NCBI GenBank assembly: GCA_030655775.1
Contig: JAUSPI010000114.1
Span: forward strand, 1-36,540
DNA from: Syntrophales bacterium
GTDB taxonomy: Bacteria > Desulfobacterota > Syntrophia > Syntrophales > JADFWA01
Direction of reading: 5' to 3'
Length of the DNA stretch: 36,540 nt
A program made the position numbers and the translations under genes. Below are positions 33,061 to 36,540 of the stretch, in pieces (position 1 is the stretch's first letter; every line of letters starts with the position of its first letter). The notes under the pieces were generated by a model, which saw only the letters and a program-made list of their open reading frames with translations, was not told the DNA's origin and made no database searches.

Positions 33061-33208
33061 TATTTTTGGGGCCAATCTTTCATCTTGAAAAAGGGGGGAT
33101 CATGAAGTATAGGAAATAAATCGAGGGATTGAACGGATATTCGGTAGTCTGATCAATATAAAGAGTCATATAAAAAGTTTTTCCTGAATAGTTACAGCAG
33201 AGGTTAAA

Positions 33209-34090
33209 ATGGGTATTGAAAAGATAGGGATAATAGCAAATGTCGGCAAGGAAAAGGCTTTGGAGTATGCCTCACGATTGAAAGAGTGGATTTTAAAAAA
33301 GAATTTGGGGGTCTTTCTGGAGAAGGAAGTAGCTGAAAAGCTGGGGGAGGCTTCCGGGCTTGAATGTGAAGAACTTGCATCTTTAGTAGATATAATTGTT
33401 GTCTTAGGCGGGGATGGAACGATTCTTCGCGCGGCGCGTTCTGTTAAGAAATTTGATGTGCCTGTCCTCGGCATCAATTTAGGGGAATTCGGTTTTTTGA
33501 CGGAGGTCAATTTAGATGAAATGTTTGATGCGATGGAGGTAGTTTTTAGTGGAAAGCATCAAACTGATAAGAGAATGATGCTCGATGTTACAATAAACAG
33601 GAAACAAAAATGCATAAGCGAGAGCGTTGTCCTCAATGATGCTGTAATCAACAGAGGAAATCTTTCCAGGATAATTGAACTGAGAACGTTTGTTGATGGT
33701 CGGTATATGACCACCTTTAAGGCAGATGGGATTATTGTATCTACGCCTACAGGTTCCACGGCATATTCCCTTTCTGCCGGGGGGCCGCTTATTTCTCCTG
33801 AACTTGATTCAATAATTATTAATCCTATATGCGCACATACATTGACAAATAGACCGGTGGTTTTTCCCGATAGTGTCAATATAGAGGTTATTTTGTGGAC
33901 GAAAGAGAAAGGAGCAACATTGACCCTGGATGGACAGGATTCGGTTACGTTGAAGTCGGGGGATATAATTATTATAAAAAAATCTGAATATTATACAAAT
34001 CTTATTGTTTCTCCTCACAGAGACTACTTGGAGATCTTACGGACCAAGTTAGGGTGGGGCGGATTGCCGCCGGGTGTGAATAGAGATTGA
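33209..34090 (+). CDS. nadK: NAD kinase
   Basis: A 293-residue kinase making NADP from NAD and ATP or polyphosphate. The GGDGT motif (VVLGGDGTILRAAR), the following GINLGEFGFLTE, the substrate motif LNDAVINRG and TPTGSTAYSLSAGGP are all in place. It sits 1 nt ahead of recN, an arrangement common in bacteria. Start ATG 33209 has the weak site AGAGG. NADPH supply ties it loosely to the Stn-like complex, without evidence of coregulation. Confidence 0.96.
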   Translation: MGIEKIGIIANVGKEKALEYASRLKEWILKKNLGVFLEKEVAEKLGEASGLECEELASLVDIIVVLGGDGTILRAARSVKKFDVPVLGINLGEFGFLTEVNLDEMFDAMEVVFSGKHQTDKRMMLDVTINRKQKCISESVVLNDAVINRGNLSRIIELRTFVDGRYMTTFKADGIIVSTPTGSTAYSLSAGGPLISPELDSIIINPICAHTLTNRPVVFPDSVNIEVILWTKEKGATLTLDGQDSVTLKSGDIIIIKKSEYYTNLIVSPHRDYLEILRTKLGWGGLPPGVNRD

Positions 34091-34091
34091 A

Positions 34092-35762
34092 ATGTTGATT
34101 GAGCTGAATATTAGAAATTTTGCTATCATCGATGAGCTTCAGGTATCTCTTACGGGGGGTCTTAATGTCATTACCGGTGAAACCGGTGCAGGCAAGTCTA
34201 TCATCATCGGTGCTGTCGGTCTTCTTCTTGGAGACAGGGCATCCTCCGATTTGATAAGATCCGCTGAAGAAACAGCTACGGTAGAGGCACTTTTTGATAT
34301 AAGCAACAAGGAGCAATTGAAAGAAAAATTGATGAGTAGCGGTTTATATGAGGGGGATGAACTTGTTGTTAAGAGAATTGTGGCGCGTTCGGGTAAAAAC
34401 AGGGTTTATATCAATGGAAACCTGTCCACATTGAACATGCTTTCCACGTTAGCCGAATCGCTGGTTAATATATCCGGTCAGCATGAACATCAAATTATAC
34501 TAAATGCCGAAAACCACATAGATATACTGGACGAATTTGGCGATATCCTGTCATTGCGGTCTGAATTTACAAATCTTTATCATGAGTATCAAAATTTAAA
34601 ATCGAGGCTCAATGAGCTTGAGTTTATCAACCGCGAGAGCGGAAAGCGCGAAGAATTCCTCAGGTTTCAATTAAAGGAGATAGAGGATGCGGGTATTACG
34701 GTTGGGGAAGATTTGTCTCTATCACGAGAAAAGAATATCCTCAGCAATGCGAAGAGGTTGGCAGAATATGCCGCTGAGTCCCATGAGACCCTTTATGGTA
34801 AAGGTGGGTCCATACTGGAAGAGCTCGGCGGGACGATAAAGAACATAAAAGAGATAAAAAAAATTGATCCTGATTTGAAGGTATCCGAGCAGGGGCTCGA
34901 TTCTATATTTTTTAGCCTTGAGGATATTGCTTTTACCCTGAGAGATTATGTAAAAAATATATCCTTTGAACCTGACAGGCTTGTGGAGATTGAAGACAGA
35001 CTGGAGTATTTAGGAAGGCTTAAACGTAAATACGGCAAGACGCTGGAAGAGGTATTGGAGACAAAAAAAAGTGTTGAAAAGGAACTAAAAAATATATCAT
35101 CTTTGGAAGAAGATATTAAACGGCTCTCAGAGCAGATTTTTTCAAAAGAGACGTTTTTGCTGGAAAGAGGAAAGGAGCTTTCTCAAAGGCGGCATGAGGT
35201 TGCTGAAGTTCTAAAAGAGGCGTTGGAGAGCGAGATTCATGCGTTGGGAATGGCAAATACGAGATTTGAAGTTTCATTTAATGAAACTGTTGAAGATAAA
35301 GTTGGCTCAAAAGGTATTGATATAATTGAATTTTATCTATCAACAAATGTGGGGGAAGAATTAAAGCCCTTGAACAGGATAGCTTCCGGCGGAGAGCTTT
35401 CCAGAATAGTGCTGGCAATGAAGAAATCTCTGGCCGGAACCGGTGCCGTTGATACAATTATATTTGATGAGGTGGACAGTGGCATAGGTGGTGCGATGGC
35501 CGGGATTGTCGGCAGGAAACTCAAGGAGGTATCAAAGCGTCATCAGGTTATATGTATTACCCATCTTCCCCAGATTGCCTGTTTTGGGGATAGCCACTTT
35601 CTTGTTTCAAAGAGGGTTTCGGGGGAAAGAACAAACACTCAAATATCCGTCCTCTCTGAGTCGGACCGTCTCGATGAGATTACCAGGATGCTCAGTGGAC
35701 TTAAGATGACCGAAAAGACCAGGGAACATGCTCGTGAGATGCTGAAAGCCTCACGGAGTTGA
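34092..35762 (+). CDS. recN: DNA repair protein RecN
   Basis: A 556-residue SMC-like ATPase for double-strand break repair. Head motifs are split as expected: Walker A GETGAGKS near residue 30 and the C-terminal signature LNRIASGGELSRIVLAMK, Walker B TIIFDEVDSGIGG and the ITHLPQIA loop. The middle (~150-370) is a coiled coil. The start is coupled to nadK with a 1-nt gap. Length is typical. Confidence 0.96.
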   Translation: MLIELNIRNFAIIDELQVSLTGGLNVITGETGAGKSIIIGAVGLLLGDRASSDLIRSAEETATVEALFDISNKEQLKEKLMSSGLYEGDELVVKRIVARSGKNRVYINGNLSTLNMLSTLAESLVNISGQHEHQIILNAENHIDILDEFGDILSLRSEFTNLYHEYQNLKSRLNELEFINRESGKREEFLRFQLKEIEDAGITVGEDLSLSREKNILSNAKRLAEYAAESHETLYGKGGSILEELGGTIKNIKEIKKIDPDLKVSEQGLDSIFFSLEDIAFTLRDYVKNISFEPDRLVEIEDRLEYLGRLKRKYGKTLEEVLETKKSVEKELKNISSLEEDIKRLSEQIFSKETFLLERGKELSQRRHEVAEVLKEALESEIHALGMANTRFEVSFNETVEDKVGSKGIDIIEFYLSTNVGEELKPLNRIASGGELSRIVLAMKKSLAGTGAVDTIIFDEVDSGIGGAMAGIVGRKLKEVSKRHQVICITHLPQIACFGDSHFLVSKRVSGERTNTQISVLSESDRLDEITRMLSGLKMTEKTREHAREMLKASRS

Positions 35763-35849
35763 GTTCAGAGTTCAGGGTTCAAAGTTCAAAGTTCAAAGTT
35801 TCTTTTTATGTTTCCTGACTCTGAACTTTGAACTCTGAACTCTAAACTT
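35762..35849. repeat. Inverted/tandem GTTCAAA repeat after recN
   Basis: The left part (35762-35800) contains three tandem GTTCAAA units preceded by GTTCAGA-type variants; the right part (35818-35849) is the inverted set TTTGAAC/CTGAAC. The arms pair over about 27 nt with few mismatches. It may act as a terminator between recN and the acetyltransferase, and is of a type common in intergenic DNA. Confidence 0.7.
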
Positions 35850-35860
35850 AGGGATTTGAT

Positions 35861-36319
35861 ATGCTCAGAAAAGCTAAAGTAAGTGATGCAAAAGTTATCC
35901 ACGGGGTGATAAATACCTCTTCGGGGAAAGGCGAGATGCTTCCCAGGTCTTTGATGTATATTTATGGCAGCCTGAGAGATTTCTTTGTTTGTGTTGAGGA
36001 CAGCAGCGATTTTGTGACAGGTGTCTGTGCCATGCATATTTTCTGGGAAAACCTGGCTGAAGTTCGGTCTCTTTGTGTAAAAGATGAGTACAGGCAAAGA
36101 GGAATCGGGAAAAAGCTCGTTGAAGCTTGTATTTCCGAGGCAATAACCCTTGATCTTTTAAGAATATTTACCCTTACCTATCAAACTGAGTTTTTCAAAA
36201 AACTCGGTTTCGTGGAGGTTGACAAATCAACCCTCCCAGAGAAAATATGGTCCGACTGTTTTAAGTGCCCAAAATATCCCGACTACTGCGATGAAGTAGC
36301 AATGATTCTGGAGCTTTAG
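35861..36319 (+). CDS. ArgA-like GNAT N-acetyltransferase (short N-acetylglutamate synthase type)
   Basis: A 152-residue GNAT protein. The acetyl-CoA loop reads RQRGIGKKL after the beta-strand AEVRSLCVKDEY. The C-terminal FFKKLGFVEVDKSTLPEKIW and SDCFKCPKYPDYCDEVAM match the short, kinase-less ArgA type that acetylates glutamate in the first step of arginine synthesis. The substrate assignment is by family resemblance. The CxxCPxxxxC tail is characteristic. It lies alone after the repeat downstream of recN. Confidence 0.85.
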   Translation: MLRKAKVSDAKVIHGVINTSSGKGEMLPRSLMYIYGSLRDFFVCVEDSSDFVTGVCAMHIFWENLAEVRSLCVKDEYRQRGIGKKLVEACISEAITLDLLRIFTLTYQTEFFKKLGFVEVDKSTLPEKIWSDCFKCPKYPDYCDEVAMILEL

Positions 36320-36430
36320 AAAAACATTAAGAGAGCTCAAACCCTTTCCCAAGGTTTTAAGGTTGACAAGTTCGCAAAAAGTCTTTTCAGAGCGAATTCA
36401 AGCATTTTGGGAAAAAGATGGTGGTAGTGA

Positions 36431-36492
36431 CCGGCGTTAAGAAAATCTAACTGTTTGAGTGCATAAGCACGAGTTTTAGATTTTTAGCCGGG
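36431..36492. repeat. Imperfect inverted repeat near window end
   Basis: The arms CCGGCGTTAAGAAAATCTAA (from 36431) and TTTTAGATTTTTAGCCGG (to 36491) pair imperfectly around a loop of about 20 nt. It lies about 110 nt beyond the acetyltransferase stop. The last 220 nt of the window hold no gene that I can support. Confidence 0.5.
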
Positions 36493-36540
36493 CAATAACA
36501 GCATCCACAAAATGGTTCTGAGCGAAGAAAACGGACTTTT

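Noticed and set aside
35762-35849. CRISPR array
   Set aside because: The repeated GTTCAAA units are 7 nt, contiguous and inverted, with no spacers and no cas genes.

Overview
The window looks like chromosome of a strictly anaerobic bacterium, most plausibly a Desulfobacterota (deltaproteobacterial) sulfate reducer or syntroph. This is inferred from the gene set: two flavin-based NADH/ferredoxin modules with many Fe-S motifs, a sigma-54/NtrC-type regulator, a HisF of the IICLDVKEG / LNSIDADGT type, AmmeMemoRadiSam protein B, and many dispersed intergenic palindromes. No rRNA, tRNA or CRISPR array was seen, and no intact transposase.

Layout. 1-3.2 kb: the 3' end of glutamine synthetase, hisH-hisF, then gdhA. 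3.2-6.3 kb: a YhcC-type radical SAM gene (minus) and divergent mnmG. 6.3-12.9 kb: a palindromic intergenic element, a near-consensus sigma-70 promoter and a four-gene operon encoding NuoE-like, NuoF-like, a NuoG-like/NfnA fusion and NfnB (an Stn-like NADH/NADPH/ferredoxin transhydrogenase). 12.9-14.8 kb: a long inverted repeat, a broken HAD phosphatase gene, an AlaX-type editing protein, a tiny basic protein and repeat-rich spacer. 14.8-23.0 kb: a cytosolic histidine kinase and sigma-54 activator, a sigma-54 promoter, then five genes: a tandem Cys-repeat small protein, a NuoE with a zinc-ribbon tail, NuoF, a short Fe-S adaptor subunit and an FMN-binding glutamate synthase-like protein. 23.0-28.5 kb: minus-strand operon thrC-manC-memo-manA, bordered by perfect inverted copies of a 40-nt palindrome. 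28.5-33.1 kb: a small membrane protein, a truncated MetE-like fragment, the K+ uptake pair ktrB-ktrA with a membrane PAS protein, and a frameshifted PAS remnant. 33.2-36.5 kb: nadK-recN, then an ArgA-like acetyltransferase.

The most interesting content is the pair of paralogous NuoE/NuoF electron-transfer modules on the same strand within 17 kb, each joined to a different output. The first ends in NADPH chemistry (NfnA + NfnB). The second ends in a glutamate synthase-type FMN domain without a glutaminase domain and without the usual 3Fe-4S cysteines. The second carries its own two-component system and sigma-54 promoter. It lies, with alaX and the small basic gene, between two 103-nt direct repeats derived from a HAD phosphatase gene. 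With glnA, hisHF and gdhA nearby, a link to nitrogen or amino-acid metabolism is possible but unproven.
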